The notes below the pieces were generated by a model. It was not told where the DNA came from and made no database searches. It was given only the letters and a program-made list of their open reading frames with translations. A stretch of 64,000 nt of DNA from JABCPE02 sp963518955. Its GTDB lineage: Bacteria > Bacteroidota > Bacteroidia > Flavobacteriales > Weeksellaceae. Shown here piece by piece: positions 25,805 to 35,779 of this stretch (its first letter is position 1; the number at the start of each line of letters is the position of its first letter). The stretch spans positions 1-64,000 of the forward strand of contig CAUQKI010000004.1 in NCBI GenBank assembly GCA_963518955.1, in the 5' to 3' direction. Both the position numbers and the translations under genes were made by a program.

Positions 25805-28132
25805 ATGAAAAAACACTTTATTTTATTAGGAGTGCTGACTATGGGGTTAGCATATTCCCAAACAGGAAAAGTAGGGATAAATACAAATAGTCCCGAAGCA
25901 ACTTTGGATATAAGACCAAATGCAGCAAATTCGGTAGTAGGAGCAACTACTAATGAAGGGATGCTTGTTCCTAGATTAAGCAAAGCGAGATTGAATTCAA
26001 TCGCTGCTGCTAATTTGAAAGAATCTACATTGGTGTATGTGTCTGATTTTTCAGGAACTACTACATCTACTACAACTAATGTAACTTCTAAAGGTTTTTA
26101 TTATTACAGCACTGCAACTAGTAAATGGGTGAAAATAGCGGAAGGAGTTATGCAGGAGCAAGACCTTAGATTAGTGGGCACTAACAGCCACATCACACAG
26201 GATGCAGGTGTGGGTGGAAATGGTAGTGGAGTAGGAACGGGCCCTCATAATATAGGTATAGGGAAAGATGCTCTATTTTCCAATACAAGTGGTTCTCATA
26301 ACATAGCTGTAGGATTAGATGCTTTGCGTTCTAATACTACAGGAGTTAATAATGTGGCATTGGGTATAAGATCTCTCCATTCTAATCAAGTAGGAAGAGG
26401 AAATGTAGGGGTTGGTGCTAATACATTGTATTCTAACATAGGAGGTATATATAATGTGGCTGTTGGGGAGAATGCTTTGTATCATACTGTTTCTGGGATT
26501 GGAAATGTGGCTGTTGGTACTGATGCTCTATATAGAAATACAACAGGAGCTAATAACACAGCAATTGGTTACAATACACTCTATAATAATACAACAGGAT
26601 CTAGTAATGTGGCTAATGGATTTGGTGCATTATATAGTAATACAGTGGGGCATCGTAATATGGCATTAGGGCATTTTGCATTATATAGCAATACTAGTGG
26701 TAATAATAACATGGCTTTTGGAACAGAAGCTTTGAAAGCAAATACCACAGGAGAAAATAATATCGCATTAGGAACTACTTCTCTTACATCTAATATTGGA
26801 GGGAATTTTAATATTGGTATTGGTCAAAAATCATTGATGACAAATACAGTGGGAGAAAGTAACATTGGTATAGGTTCTCAGGCATTGCAGAATAATATTT
26901 CAGGAAGTTACAATGTGGGACTTGGGTTTGATGCTCTTCGTTTCAATACTGCAGGAAATCATAATGTGGGACTTGGATTGTATGCTCTTAGTAAAAATAC
27001 AGTAGGGATGAGTAATGTGGGATTGGGACATTCTGCTCTTTCTAATAACACTATAGGAAGTCATAATGTGGGGTTAGGAACTAATGCTCTTACTAAAAAT
27101 ACTACGGGAAACTATAATGTAGGTATAGGAAACTCTACATTAACGAATAATGCTGCAGGGATGGCCAATGTAGCTATAGGAAATCTTGCTTTGGTATCTA
27201 ATAATGGTGGAAATTATAATGTGGCTGTTGGAAATGAAGCTTTAGGAGCAAATACTTCAGGAGCATATAATATAGCATTAGGAACGAGCACATTAGCAAA
27301 CAACACTACGGGACAACATAATAATGCCCAAGGTCTAAATGCACTACAAAATAATATAACAGGAAATAATAACATTGCCCTAGGTAATGGTTCAGGTGGA
27401 TGGGTAAAAGGACATAATAATATCCATATAGGTAGTGCTAATTTCCAATCTGTGTCTACAGGAGAACTAGATAATGTAATAGCGATAGGAAATGGAATAG
27501 GATCTAGTGCACTTACAACTGCTAATTCAAATGATAATACCATTATCTTAGGATATCAGAATGGACATGCTTTTAGCCCTAATGTAGGGATTGGTACCTA
27601 TAAACCAGATTCTAAAGTTCATATTGTAACTAATGGACCAAACGCTATCAAAATACAAGATACCAACCAAGGAGCAGGTAAAGTCCTTACCAGTGATGCT
27701 AATGGAGTAGGAACATGGAAAGAACCAGCACCGCCAATTGCTGACTTTACAAGACAATATGCTCGTACAACAGTTAATTATGACCTGCAACCTGCTACAA
27801 CTCAACCAATACCTGGAATCAATGATTTTATAGCACCTAAAACAGGTAAGTATCTAGTGTTATTCCATTCTTTCCTTCAGAATGCATGGGAAACAGGTAC
27901 TAGAAACTTATACTTTATCATGCTCTTGAATGGTGCACCATGGATAGATGCAGATGAGACATATAGTTATGTATCAGCAGGAGATTATTTTAACCAGCAC
28001 TATTCTAATATAATAGGTCTTACAGCAGGAGATAGAGTTAGCTTTAGAGTAAATGCTAATAGAGGAAAGTTAAGATTCCATCCTACTTGGGCTCCAAGAA
28101 ATAGAATAGAAGTAGTCTATTTAGGACAATAA
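25805..28132 (+). CDS. Secreted repeat protein, YadA-head-like beta-repeat
   Basis: A 775-residue protein with a signal peptide ending near AYSQ. Residues about 149-522 are 22 consecutive 17-residue repeats of the form NvaiGxxALxxNTtGxx, like the trimeric-adhesin head (YadA/Hep_Hag) left-handed roll. The N-terminal part has GKVGINTNSPEATLDI, common in Bacteroidetes phage-tail-like and surface proteins. The last about 125 residues (from YARTTVNYDL) look like a C1q/TNF-type jelly roll. It has no type IX tail and no YadA membrane anchor, so how it is held on the surface is unclear. Adhesion or matrix function is an inference. Confidence 0.8.
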   Translation: MKKHFILLGVLTMGLAYSQTGKVGINTNSPEATLDIRPNAANSVVGATTNEGMLVPRLSKARLNSIAAANLKESTLVYVSDFSGTTTSTTTNVTSKGFYYYSTATSKWVKIAEGVMQEQDLRLVGTNSHITQDAGVGGNGSGVGTGPHNIGIGKDALFSNTSGSHNIAVGLDALRSNTTGVNNVALGIRSLHSNQVGRGNVGVGANTLYSNIGGIYNVAVGENALYHTVSGIGNVAVGTDALYRNTTGANNTAIGYNTLYNNTTGSSNVANGFGALYSNTVGHRNMALGHFALYSNTSGNNNMAFGTEALKANTTGENNIALGTTSLTSNIGGNFNIGIGQKSLMTNTVGESNIGIGSQALQNNISGSYNVGLGFDALRFNTAGNHNVGLGLYALSKNTVGMSNVGLGHSALSNNTIGSHNVGLGTNALTKNTTGNYNVGIGNSTLTNNAAGMANVAIGNLALVSNNGGNYNVAVGNEALGANTSGAYNIALGTSTLANNTTGQHNNAQGLNALQNNITGNNNIALGNGSGGWVKGHNNIHIGSANFQSVSTGELDNVIAIGNGIGSSALTTANSNDNTIILGYQNGHAFSPNVGIGTYKPDSKVHIVTNGPNAIKIQDTNQGAGKVLTSDANGVGTWKEPAPPIADFTRQYARTTVNYDLQPATTQPIPGINDFIAPKTGKYLVLFHSFLQNAWETGTRNLYFIMLLNGAPWIDADETYSYVSAGDYFNQHYSNIIGLTAGDRVSFRVNANRGKLRFHPTWAPRNRIEVVYLGQ
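26249..27370 (+). repeat. 22 tandem 51-bp repeat units
   Basis: Twenty-two units of exactly 51 bp (17 codons) run without a single length change inside the gene at 25805-28132; a shorter 23rd unit follows. Units differ in sequence but keep Asn, Gly and Leu at fixed places. Confidence 0.92.
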
Positions 28133-28155
28133 TTTTTTAAAATTTCATATTTTAT

Positions 28156-28186
28156 AAAAAAGAGATACTATATGTGTCTCTTTTTT
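28156..28186 (+). terminator. Terminator after the repeat-protein gene
   Basis: A 13-bp stem (28156-28168 with 28174-28186, one wobble pair), short loop, ending in a T-run. Confidence 0.75.
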
Positions 28187-28253
28187 TATGAAGTTTAGAG
28201 GATAAAAATTTTATCTTATTTATTCTAAGTATAAAATTTTCAGTGAATTTGAT

Positions 28254-28261
28254 TATATTTG
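28254..28261 (+). promoter_or_regulatory. Probable secDF promoter, -7 box TATATTTG
   Basis: TATATTTG matches TAnnTTTG, 28 bases before the secDF start. No clear -33 element. Confidence 0.5.
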
Positions 28262-28289
28262 CAAACTTAAATAAAAATTATAATTCATA

Positions 28290-31157
28290 ATGCAAGGAAA
28301 AGGTCTTATTACTATCATTGCTGTTGCCCTTGGGCTTATCTGTATTACAGAGCTTCTGCCGACTTGGTACGCCAATAAAATAGAAAGTGAAGCGAAGGCA
28401 TTAGCAGGAAATAATGAAGAAAAATATCAGAAAGAATTAGACAAACTATCTAAAGACACTCTGAATCTTGGCTTTACGAAGCTATACTACACCAATGCCA
28501 AGGAGCGTGAGATGAAGCTGGGACTTGACCTAAAAGGAGGTATCAATGTCCTTTTGGAAATCAACCAAAGAGATTTGGTGACCAATCTGGCTGATTATTC
28601 AACAAATGCTGTTTTTGTAGAGGCTTTGGATAGAACAGATAAAGCACAGGAAAACTCTACCAATTCGTATATTCAGAATTTCTTTGTTCAGTTTGATATT
28701 GTTAATAAAGAAAAGGGAGCAAACCTAAAACTTGCCAGCCCAGAGGTATTTGGAACACAAAATCTGAGCAGTGAGATAAAATTTAATACTCCTGATGAAG
28801 AGGTTAAAAAAATCATCACTAAGAAAATAGAAGCGAGTATAGGAGCTGCCTATGAGGTTATCAGAACTCGTATCGACAAGATGGGAGTTACCCAGCCGAA
28901 TGTACAGCAGGTGCCAGGGACAGGAAGAATCTTGGTAGAAATGCCTGGTATCAAAGATATAGATAGAGTGAAACAAATGCTCCAGACTTCTGCAAAACTT
29001 CAGTTTTGGGAAGTGGGAACAATCCAAGAGGTTTTCCCTTACTTGGAGGAAATGAGCAAAAATGTTATCGTAAAAGGCGATTCTATGGGAGTGAAAAAAG
29101 GGTTTAACCTTACTAAAGCTCTCAATTTAGATAAATTAAGATCTAATGCTGTGGCAACTGTCAAACTTTCTGACACAGCTTCAGTTAATAAAATTCTTAA
29201 TAGTGAAATCGCAAAAGAAGCTAGACCATCTAACCTTAGATATGTGGACTTTATGTGGGCATACAAGCCACAAGAGGATGCGCTTGATTATTTGGAACTT
29301 TATGCCATAAAGAGCAACGCTAGTAAAAAAGCGCCTATTGATGGTGCTGTGGAGTCTGCAAGAGTGGATTATGACCAGATGAGAAGGATAGTAGTGGATA
29401 TGCAGATGGATGCTAATGGAACTAAAGAATGGAAATCCCTTACAGAAAAAAATGTAGGAAGACCTATTGCTGTTACTTTGGATAACAGAGTTTATACAGC
29501 ACCGAATGTGAATGAGCCAATTCCTAATGGAAGCTCTCAGATTAGTGGGAATTTCACGGAAGATGAAGCGAAAGATTTAGTAAATGTACTAAGCGCAGGG
29601 AAACTCCCTGCTAGCGCGAAGATTGTTCAGGCTGATGTAGTAGGGCCATCTCTAGGAGAGGAGTCTATTCAGGCGGGGCTTTGGTCGTTTGTGGCAGCGT
29701 TTTGCATCATCATAGCATATATTATTTTCTACTATGGAGGTGCGGGAGTTTATGCTGTTATCGCTATGATATTCAACCTGTTTTTCCTTTTTGGAATCAT
29801 GGATTCTATGGATGCTACGCTTACGCTTCCAGGGATTGCGGGTATTGTTCTAACGATGGCAATGGCAGTGGATACCAATGTGATCATTTATGAAAGAACA
29901 AGAGAACAGCTTTTTGCAGGAAAAGATATTAAAACAGCTTATAATGATGGGTTTAATGATGCTCTATCTGCGATTATCGATGGACAGCTTACATCCATTC
30001 TTACAGCGTTAGTTCTTTATATTTTCGGAACAGGACCTATCCAAGGTTTTGCGGTGACATTGCTTATCGGTCTGATAATGACTTTCTTTACTTCTGTTTT
30101 GATGTCTAGAGTGATGATATTCAGCAGATTAGAGAAAGGAAAATCATTGTCTGTTTGGACACCGATGACTAAGAATTTATTCCGAAATATTTGGGTAGAT
30201 TTTATAGCAAAGAGAAAGGTAATGTATGTTATTTCTGCTGTATTGGTGGCAGTTTCTATAGGGTCTATTGCAACGAATGGATTTAAATATGGTATTGATT
30301 TCACTGGAGGAAGAAGTTTTGTAGTGAAATTTGATAAAACTGTGGATGTAGAATCTGTAAAAGGCAGTCTTTCACAAGTTTTCAAAAATGAAAAAGGAGA
30401 GACAAGCTCTATTGATATCAAGACTTTTGGGAATGACCAGCAGTTGAAAATCACTACGGATTATAAAATAGGAGATGAGTCTCTGAAAGCTGACCAAGAA
30501 ATAGACCAAAAACTATATCAAGGGCTTAAAAACCAGCTTCCTGCGAGTTTGACTTTTGAAGAGTTTAAATCTGCAGCTGAAAATCCAATAGGAATAGTTT
30601 CCTCTACAAAGGTAGGGCCTACGGTGGCGGATGATATCAAGATGGGTGGAGCTCTGGCTGTATTAGGTTCATTATTAGGTATTTTCGCTTATATATTACT
30701 TCGATTCAGAAGATGGCAGTTTTCACTGGGGGCGATTATAGGTTTGGCGTTTGATGCCACTATTATATTAGGAGCATTTTCGTTATTCCATAGTATGATG
30801 CCGTTTAATATGGAGATTAACCAAGATTTCATCGCGGCGATACTCACAGTTCTTGGGTACTCTATAAATGACACGGTGATTATTTTTGACCGTATCAGAG
30901 AAAATCTAAAAGATGGAAGGGAAAGAACGCTGGCGCAGTTGTTTAATGATTCTATATCTGGAACGCTGGGTAGAACGATAAACACTTCATTGACAGTTCT
31001 TTTGGTGGTGTTGGCGATATTTATTTTTGGAGGAGAGAATTTGAAAGGATTTATGTTTGCCCTATTGTTAGGGGTGATTTCAGGAACATTCTCTACGATA
31101 TTTGTATCATCACTTCTAGCCTTTGACTTCTTTAAAGGTAAAAAAATAGAAAAATAA
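28290..31157 (+). CDS. secDF: Protein translocase SecDF fusion
   Basis: A 955-residue inner-membrane protein that joins SecD (about 1-630) and SecF (about 660-955) in one chain. SecD marks: GLDLKGGINVLLEI near residue 77 and the periplasmic P1 domain, then six membrane segments with VDTNVIIYERTREQL. SecF marks: GIDFTGGRSFVVKF and the later TVIIFDRIRENL. It uses the proton gradient to help complete Sec-dependent export, and so feeds both lipoproteins and type IX cargo to the periplasm. The fused form is usual in Bacteroidetes. Confidence 0.95.
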   Translation: MQGKGLITIIAVALGLICITELLPTWYANKIESEAKALAGNNEEKYQKELDKLSKDTLNLGFTKLYYTNAKEREMKLGLDLKGGINVLLEINQRDLVTNLADYSTNAVFVEALDRTDKAQENSTNSYIQNFFVQFDIVNKEKGANLKLASPEVFGTQNLSSEIKFNTPDEEVKKIITKKIEASIGAAYEVIRTRIDKMGVTQPNVQQVPGTGRILVEMPGIKDIDRVKQMLQTSAKLQFWEVGTIQEVFPYLEEMSKNVIVKGDSMGVKKGFNLTKALNLDKLRSNAVATVKLSDTASVNKILNSEIAKEARPSNLRYVDFMWAYKPQEDALDYLELYAIKSNASKKAPIDGAVESARVDYDQMRRIVVDMQMDANGTKEWKSLTEKNVGRPIAVTLDNRVYTAPNVNEPIPNGSSQISGNFTEDEAKDLVNVLSAGKLPASAKIVQADVVGPSLGEESIQAGLWSFVAAFCIIIAYIIFYYGGAGVYAVIAMIFNLFFLFGIMDSMDATLTLPGIAGIVLTMAMAVDTNVIIYERTREQLFAGKDIKTAYNDGFNDALSAIIDGQLTSILTALVLYIFGTGPIQGFAVTLLIGLIMTFFTSVLMSRVMIFSRLEKGKSLSVWTPMTKNLFRNIWVDFIAKRKVMYVISAVLVAVSIGSIATNGFKYGIDFTGGRSFVVKFDKTVDVESVKGSLSQVFKNEKGETSSIDIKTFGNDQQLKITTDYKIGDESLKADQEIDQKLYQGLKNQLPASLTFEEFKSAAENPIGIVSSTKVGPTVADDIKMGGALAVLGSLLGIFAYILLRFRRWQFSLGAIIGLAFDATIILGAFSLFHSMMPFNMEINQDFIAAILTVLGYSINDTVIIFDRIRENLKDGRERTLAQLFNDSISGTLGRTINTSLTVLLVVLAIFIFGGENLKGFMFALLLGVISGTFSTIFVSSLLAFDFFKGKKIEK

Positions 31158-31163
31158 AAAGTA

Positions 31164-31191
31164 AAAAAGCACTCTGCAAAGGGTGCTTTTT
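31164..31191 (+). terminator. Terminator after secDF
   Basis: An 11-bp stem (31164-31174 with 31181-31191, one T-G pair), loop TGCAAA, T5 within the right arm. Confidence 0.8.
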
Positions 31192-31217
31192 CTTTTAGTA
31201 GTGATGGTTCAAAATAT

Positions 31218-31225
31218 TATATTTG
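31218..31225 (+). promoter_or_regulatory. Probable nfu promoter, -7 box TATATTTG
   Basis: TATATTTG fits the consensus 24 bases before ATG 31250. A TTG codon at 31223 is inside this box and so cannot be the start. Confidence 0.5.
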
Positions 31226-31249
31226 CACTTTATTTTAAATTTACAAAAA

Positions 31250-32113
31250 ATGGAAATCCAAAATACAGAAAATCCTAATGTGATTAAATTCGTGACTGAT
31301 AGGACTCTTATAAGTGGTTCTTTGGAGCTGGACAGAAATTCTAATATTTCTAATGTTCCGCTGGCTCAGGAATTGTTTCAATATCCATTTGTGAAGAGTA
31401 TTTTTATCACGGCTAATTTTATCGCGGTAGCCAAGGAAAACATCGTAGAATGGGATTTGGTGGCAAACAATCTGAGAAATATGATATTGGAATCTTTGGA
31501 TGATTTTCCAGAAATTATCTGTTCTGAGGAGATTGCTCCTATTTTTTATTCAGAAAAAACGCCGAATCCATCAGTGGTAAAATTTGTTTCGGAGCATCAG
31601 CTGATAGATGGTTTTTTGGAGCTGAAATCTTTGCAGGAAGCAGAAAAAGTTCCATTGGCAAAAAAACTATTTGAGGAATTTTCTTTTGTAAAAGAGGTTT
31701 TTATCAATGATAATTTTATTTCTATTACCAAGACTAATGATGTTTCTTGGGAGGAAATAACGCAGAAAATATTGGATTTTCTTTCTGATTTTATTAAAAA
31801 TGAAAAGTCGGTAAGTAAAATCGAAGGAATCCAGCAGAATGCATCGAAATCCGTTGCTAATAAGCAGTTTACGGAAACGGAGGAAAAAATAAATGCCATT
31901 TTACAAGAATATGTGACACCAGCCATAGAAAACGATGGGGGGAGAATCTCCCTGATAGAATTCGATGAAGAGACCAAAACAGCAAGAATGCTTCTACAAG
32001 GGGCGTGCAGCGGCTGTCCTTCTTCTGTAGTTACTTTGAAAAACGGCATAGAAGGCATCCTTAAAAACTTTCTTCCAAATGTGGTAGAAAATGTGGAGGC
32101 GGTGAATGGCTGA
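31250..32113 (+). CDS. nfu: Nfu/NifU-family iron-sulfur scaffold protein
   Basis: From ATG 31250, 287 residues. Two tandem Nfu N-terminal-like domains (from NPNVIKFV and NPSVVKFV) precede a NifU C-terminal domain with the cluster ligands Cys253 and Cys256 (ACSGCPSS). Such proteins assemble or carry Fe-S clusters to target enzymes in the cytoplasm. A doubled N-terminal domain is, as far as I recall, common in Bacteroidetes. Clients in this window could include QueG. No suf genes are adjacent. Confidence 0.9.
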   Translation: MEIQNTENPNVIKFVTDRTLISGSLELDRNSNISNVPLAQELFQYPFVKSIFITANFIAVAKENIVEWDLVANNLRNMILESLDDFPEIICSEEIAPIFYSEKTPNPSVVKFVSEHQLIDGFLELKSLQEAEKVPLAKKLFEEFSFVKEVFINDNFISITKTNDVSWEEITQKILDFLSDFIKNEKSVSKIEGIQQNASKSVANKQFTETEEKINAILQEYVTPAIENDGGRISLIEFDEETKTARMLLQGACSGCPSSVVTLKNGIEGILKNFLPNVVENVEAVNG

Positions 32114-32168
32114 TGAATATCATGGACTAAATTTCACAGAAATATCAACATTATCAACAGATACATTA

Positions 32169-32197
32169 TTGAAATTCAGAAAAAATCACTACCTTTG
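32169..32197 (+). promoter_or_regulatory. Promoter TTG-N18-TACCTTTG
   Basis: TTG at 32169-32171 and TACCTTTG at 32190-32197 agree well with the Bacteroidetes consensus, 59 bases before the Sel1-repeat gene. Confidence 0.65.
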
Positions 32198-32256
32198 CAC
32201 CGCTGAAAATCAGCAAAAAGGGATATTTTTTACTACACAATTATTAAATTCAAAAG

Positions 32257-33243
32257 ATGAAAAAAACAATTTTACTACTGGGAATGTTCGTTTGTTTTTT
32301 AGGAAATGGGCAGACATTGCAGGAAATGGAAGAAATAGCAGAAAATGGGGACAAAGGGGCTCAGTATCACTTGGGTCTGAAATATTACAGAGGAGAGGGA
32401 ACTTATCAGAATTATGCAAAAGCAAGCTATTGGTTCGAAAAACTGGCTACGCAAGGGCATAAAGACGCGCAATTCTATTTAGGGCTGATGTATTTTGATG
32501 GAGATGGAGTAGACCAAGATTATTCCAAGGCTGAATATTGGTACCAAAAATCCGCAGAACAGGGAAATCCTGAGGCTCAGCATAATTTAGGGGTAATTTA
32601 CTATAAAGGAGAAGGAGTAGCTCGTAATTTTGAGAAAGCAAAATATTGGTTTGAAAGATTGTCTGACCTAGGGAATGCAGATGCACAGTTTTATTTAGGG
32701 CTGATGAACTACAAAGGGGAAGGAGTTCCTCAAAATTACAAAGATGCTAAATACTGGTATGAGAAAGCAGCAGAGCAGGGAAATGTGATGGCAAGATACA
32801 ATCTGGCGCTGATGTACTATAAAGGAGAAGGAATAGAAAAAGACTACAAAAAAGCGAGATATTGGTTTGAAAGACTTGCAGAACAGGGCAGAGTAGAGGC
32901 TCAGCATAATTTGGCTCTGATGTACTACAAAGGAGAAGGTGTAGAGAAAGACTATGCAAAGGCGATGTTTTGGTTTGACAAGTTAGCAGAACAAGGAAAC
33001 GCTGACGCTCAGTATAATTTAGCAGTGATGTATCATAGAGGAGAGGGAGTTTCTCAGGATTATACAATAGCTAAACAATGGTATAAAAAATCTGCAGAAC
33101 AAGGAAATACAATGGCTCAGTACAATCTAGCCGCGATGTATCAGAGAGGGGAAGGAGATTCTAGAGATGAAGTGATGGCGAAGTATTGGTTTAAGAAATC
33201 TTGTGAAAACGGATACCAAGAAGCATGTAAATATACAAGATAA
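32257..33243 (+). CDS. Secreted Sel1-repeat protein
   Basis: A 328-residue protein with a signal peptide (cleavage near GNGQ) and about eight consecutive 36-residue Sel1-like (TPR-related) repeats, each with the pattern A-x-Y-x-L-x-x-M-Y-x-x-G-E-G, from about residue 40 to 315. These alpha-solenoids bind other proteins. The cellular partner is not evident from the neighbours. The near-identical repeats suggest recent internal duplication. Confidence 0.88.
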   Translation: MKKTILLLGMFVCFLGNGQTLQEMEEIAENGDKGAQYHLGLKYYRGEGTYQNYAKASYWFEKLATQGHKDAQFYLGLMYFDGDGVDQDYSKAEYWYQKSAEQGNPEAQHNLGVIYYKGEGVARNFEKAKYWFERLSDLGNADAQFYLGLMNYKGEGVPQNYKDAKYWYEKAAEQGNVMARYNLALMYYKGEGIEKDYKKARYWFERLAEQGRVEAQHNLALMYYKGEGVEKDYAKAMFWFDKLAEQGNADAQYNLAVMYHRGEGVSQDYTIAKQWYKKSAEQGNTMAQYNLAAMYQRGEGDSRDEVMAKYWFKKSCENGYQEACKYTR

Positions 33244-33305
33244 AACACACAGCAAGAGTAAAATACTCTTGCTTTTTTATTTGTAAAATTTTATAAATTA
33301 GCGGA

Positions 33306-33932
33306 ATGAATTATTTAGTACGAGAACCTGAAAATATACACGCTCAGACTCCTATTTTAGTGCTGCTGCATGGATATGGGAGTGATGAGAATGATTTGTT
33401 TAGTTTTACGCCTGATTTGCCCAAGGATTGGCTGATAGTCAGCTTTCAAGCTCCTTATACCACGCCAAATGGAGGTTTTAGCTGGTATGATATAGATTTA
33501 TTGGATAGAGAAAAATTTATAAATGTTCCACAAGCTGAAGAGTCCATAGGGCTGATTTTAAAGACGATAGAAGAAATAAAGGAAAAATATAAGATTAGTG
33601 GAGTAGTTAATCTTTGTGGATTCAGCCAAGGAGGGATTTTATCCTATGCTCTTGCGCTTAGGTTTCCTCAGTTGTTTCATAAAATAGCCTGTCTGAGCGC
33701 CTATCCAGAACAGAAGATTATTAAAAATCTTTTAGGTAGAAAGGCTTATCAGCATTTGTTTTTCTTTGTCTCCCATGGGGTAAATGATATGGTCATTCCG
33801 CTAGAATGGGGGAAAAAGGGTGCGGAACTGCTGTATGATATGAGTATATTTTTCTCTTTCCGCGAGTATCAGAGCGGTCATGGGGTGGATGCAAGGAATT
33901 ATATGGATTTAATGGAGTTTTTTCAAAAATAA
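33306..33932 (+). CDS. Alpha/beta-hydrolase, phospholipase/carboxylesterase family
   Basis: A 208-residue serine hydrolase. It has LLHGYGSDENDL at 20-31 (oxyanion loop), the nucleophile Ser107 in GFSQGGIL, a probable Asp in HGVNDMVIP, and a final His in SGHGVDARN. It has no signal peptide. The family hydrolyses short acyl esters or lysophospholipids; the natural substrate is unknown. It ends at a bidirectional terminator opposite an acyl-CoA synthetase gene. Confidence 0.87.
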   Translation: MNYLVREPENIHAQTPILVLLHGYGSDENDLFSFTPDLPKDWLIVSFQAPYTTPNGGFSWYDIDLLDREKFINVPQAEESIGLILKTIEEIKEKYKISGVVNLCGFSQGGILSYALALRFPQLFHKIACLSAYPEQKIIKNLLGRKAYQHLFFFVSHGVNDMVIPLEWGKKGAELLYDMSIFFSFREYQSGHGVDARNYMDLMEFFQK

Positions 33933-33957
33933 AAAAGAGGCTTTTAGGCCTCTTTTT
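33932..33957. terminator. Bidirectional terminator between convergent genes
   Basis: AAAAAGAGGC (33932-33941) and GCCTCTTTTT (33948-33957) form a perfect 10-bp stem with loop TTTTAG. The right arm overlaps the 3' end of the convergent synthetase gene. Confidence 0.85.
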
Positions 33958-35725
33958 CGTATAGTTTGTTGTATAAATCAATGTATTTTTCTTTGATTAT
34001 TTTTCTTCTCAGTTTCATGGTAGGAGTGAGCATTCCATTTCCTACAGTCCATACATCTGGTGTAAGTTCTATTTTCTTGATTTGCTCCCAGTTACCGAGT
34101 TTTTCGTTCAGTTTTGCGATTTCTTTTTCTATTCGTTGTTTTAGTTCGGCACTTTTTACCATTTCTTCTGGTTTAGTTCCGATGTTTATTTTATGGATTT
34201 CAGCCCATCTTTTAACGAAAGTGAAATCTGGCTGAACTAGCGCACACGGCATTTTTTCGCCATCGCCCACCACCATTATCTGCTCTATAAATCGTGATGA
34301 TTTCGCCATGTTTTCAATTACTTGTGGAGCGATGTATTTCCCGCCCGAGGTCTTGAACATTTCCTTTTTTCGGTCGGTAATGATAAGGAATCCTTCATCG
34401 TCGATGTATCCAATGTCTCCTGTTTTGAAATATCCATCTTCTGAAAAAGCCTCCTTGGTTTGTTCAGGATTTTTGTAGTAGCCTTTCATTACGGAAGGTC
34501 CTTTTACGAGGATTTCTCCATCTTTGTCGATTTTCACATCTAAATTATCCAGAGGCTGTCCTACAGAACCTATTTTCATCTTTTCAAAGCTGTTCACCGC
34601 TATCACAGGTGAAGTCTCGGTAAGGCCGTATCCTTCGATGATAGGAATTCCCGCTGCTTGGAATTTCTTATTTAGGTTTTTAGAAAGAGCCGCAGAACCA
34701 GAAATCAGTGTAATGATATTTCCTCCCAGCCCATCTCTCCATTTGGAGAAAACAAGTCTGTCCGCTATTCTTTGTTTAAGGTTTTTAGGTGTTCCCAGTT
34801 CATAGTTTTTATTCACTCCCAGAGCCCAAAGGAAAATCATTTTCTTAAGTCCTCCTGCACTGATTCCTTTGTTGTATATTTTGTCGTATACTTTTTCCAA
34901 AAGCCTCGGTACCACGCTCATGTAGTGAGGTTTTACCTCTTTCATGTTGTCACCTATTTTATCGATATTTTCTGCAAAATAGATAGAAAATCCACTATAT
35001 AGGTAGTATAAATACACCACCCGTTCAAAGACATGGCAGATAGGCAAGAAGCTTAGGGTTTTTATTTCCTTGTAATCAATTTTTTTCTTTGGGATTCTGC
35101 TGTCCACTGCAAACACATTAGAAATGATGTTTTTGTGCGAAAGCATTACGCCTTTTGGTCTTCCTGTAGTTCCAGAGGTATAGATTATGGTAGCGATATC
35201 ATCTTCATTTACAAGGTCTCGTAGGTCTTCCACTTCGTATTGGTTAGAATTATCTTCGCCAAGGCTTAGAATTTCTGACCAGTTGGCCGCTCCTTCCACT
35301 TCGTCAAAAGTGAAAATTCCCACTAATGAAGGCACTTGCTCTTTTACTCGTAATAATTTTTCGTACAAATCTTTATCCGAAACGAAACAATATTTCAGTT
35401 CAGCATTGTTGAATATATATACATAGTCCTCCTCACTTATTGTAGGATATACAGGCACGGAGATGGCTCCTATCTGGGAAATTCCTAGGTCTGCTATACA
35501 CCATTCTGTGCGGTTGTTAGTGGAAACGAGTCCTATTTTATCATCTTTGGTAATTCCTGATTTTAGAAGTCCTCTGGAAAATTTGTCTCCTAAATCTACA
35601 AACTGTTTAGTAGAAATTTTTTCCCATTTTCCATCATATTTTGTAGCCAAAACATCATCTTTTGGGAATTTTTTTAAGGAATTATGTACGATATCAAATA
35701 ATCTTGTAATAGACATTTCTTTCAA
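33944..35725 (-). CDS. Long-chain acyl-CoA synthetase (AMP-forming)
   Basis: A 593-residue ANL-superfamily enzyme that activates fatty acids with ATP and CoA. Seen are the P-loop IIYTSGTTGRPKGVMLSH, the GYGLTETSP motif, the hinge TGDIGYIDDEGFL and ITDRKKEMFKTSGGKYIAP. The overall form is FAA1/FadD15-like. A minus-strand TATTTTTG box at 35744-35737 is a likely promoter. Whether it serves beta-oxidation or phospholipid recycling is not shown. Confidence 0.92.
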   Translation of the reverse strand: MKEMSITRLFDIVHNSLKKFPKDDVLATKYDGKWEKISTKQFVDLGDKFSRGLLKSGITKDDKIGLVSTNNRTEWCIADLGISQIGAISVPVYPTISEEDYVYIFNNAELKYCFVSDKDLYEKLLRVKEQVPSLVGIFTFDEVEGAANWSEILSLGEDNSNQYEVEDLRDLVNEDDIATIIYTSGTTGRPKGVMLSHKNIISNVFAVDSRIPKKKIDYKEIKTLSFLPICHVFERVVYLYYLYSGFSIYFAENIDKIGDNMKEVKPHYMSVVPRLLEKVYDKIYNKGISAGGLKKMIFLWALGVNKNYELGTPKNLKQRIADRLVFSKWRDGLGGNIITLISGSAALSKNLNKKFQAAGIPIIEGYGLTETSPVIAVNSFEKMKIGSVGQPLDNLDVKIDKDGEILVKGPSVMKGYYKNPEQTKEAFSEDGYFKTGDIGYIDDEGFLIITDRKKEMFKTSGGKYIAPQVIENMAKSSRFIEQIMVVGDGEKMPCALVQPDFTFVKRWAEIHKINIGTKPEEMVKSAELKQRIEKEIAKLNEKLGNWEQIKKIELTPDVWTVGNGMLTPTMKLRRKIIKEKYIDLYNKLYEKEA

Positions 35726-35779
35726 ATTTTAAGCCGCAAAAATAGTGTTTTTTATTTTAAACATAAAAAACATAGGATT

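Noticed and set aside
26249..27370. Regular repeats considered as a CRISPR array
   Set aside because: Units are in-frame coding repeats with no spacers, and no cas genes are near.
31223..31249. Upstream TTG start for nfu
   Set aside because: It lies inside the TATATTTG box; ATG 31250 gives the usual N-terminus.
32106..32462. Open frame of 118 codons starting at the nfu stop
   Set aside because: It crosses the consensus promoter at 32169-32197 and then runs in another frame through the Sel1 gene's signal peptide and first repeats; no family features.
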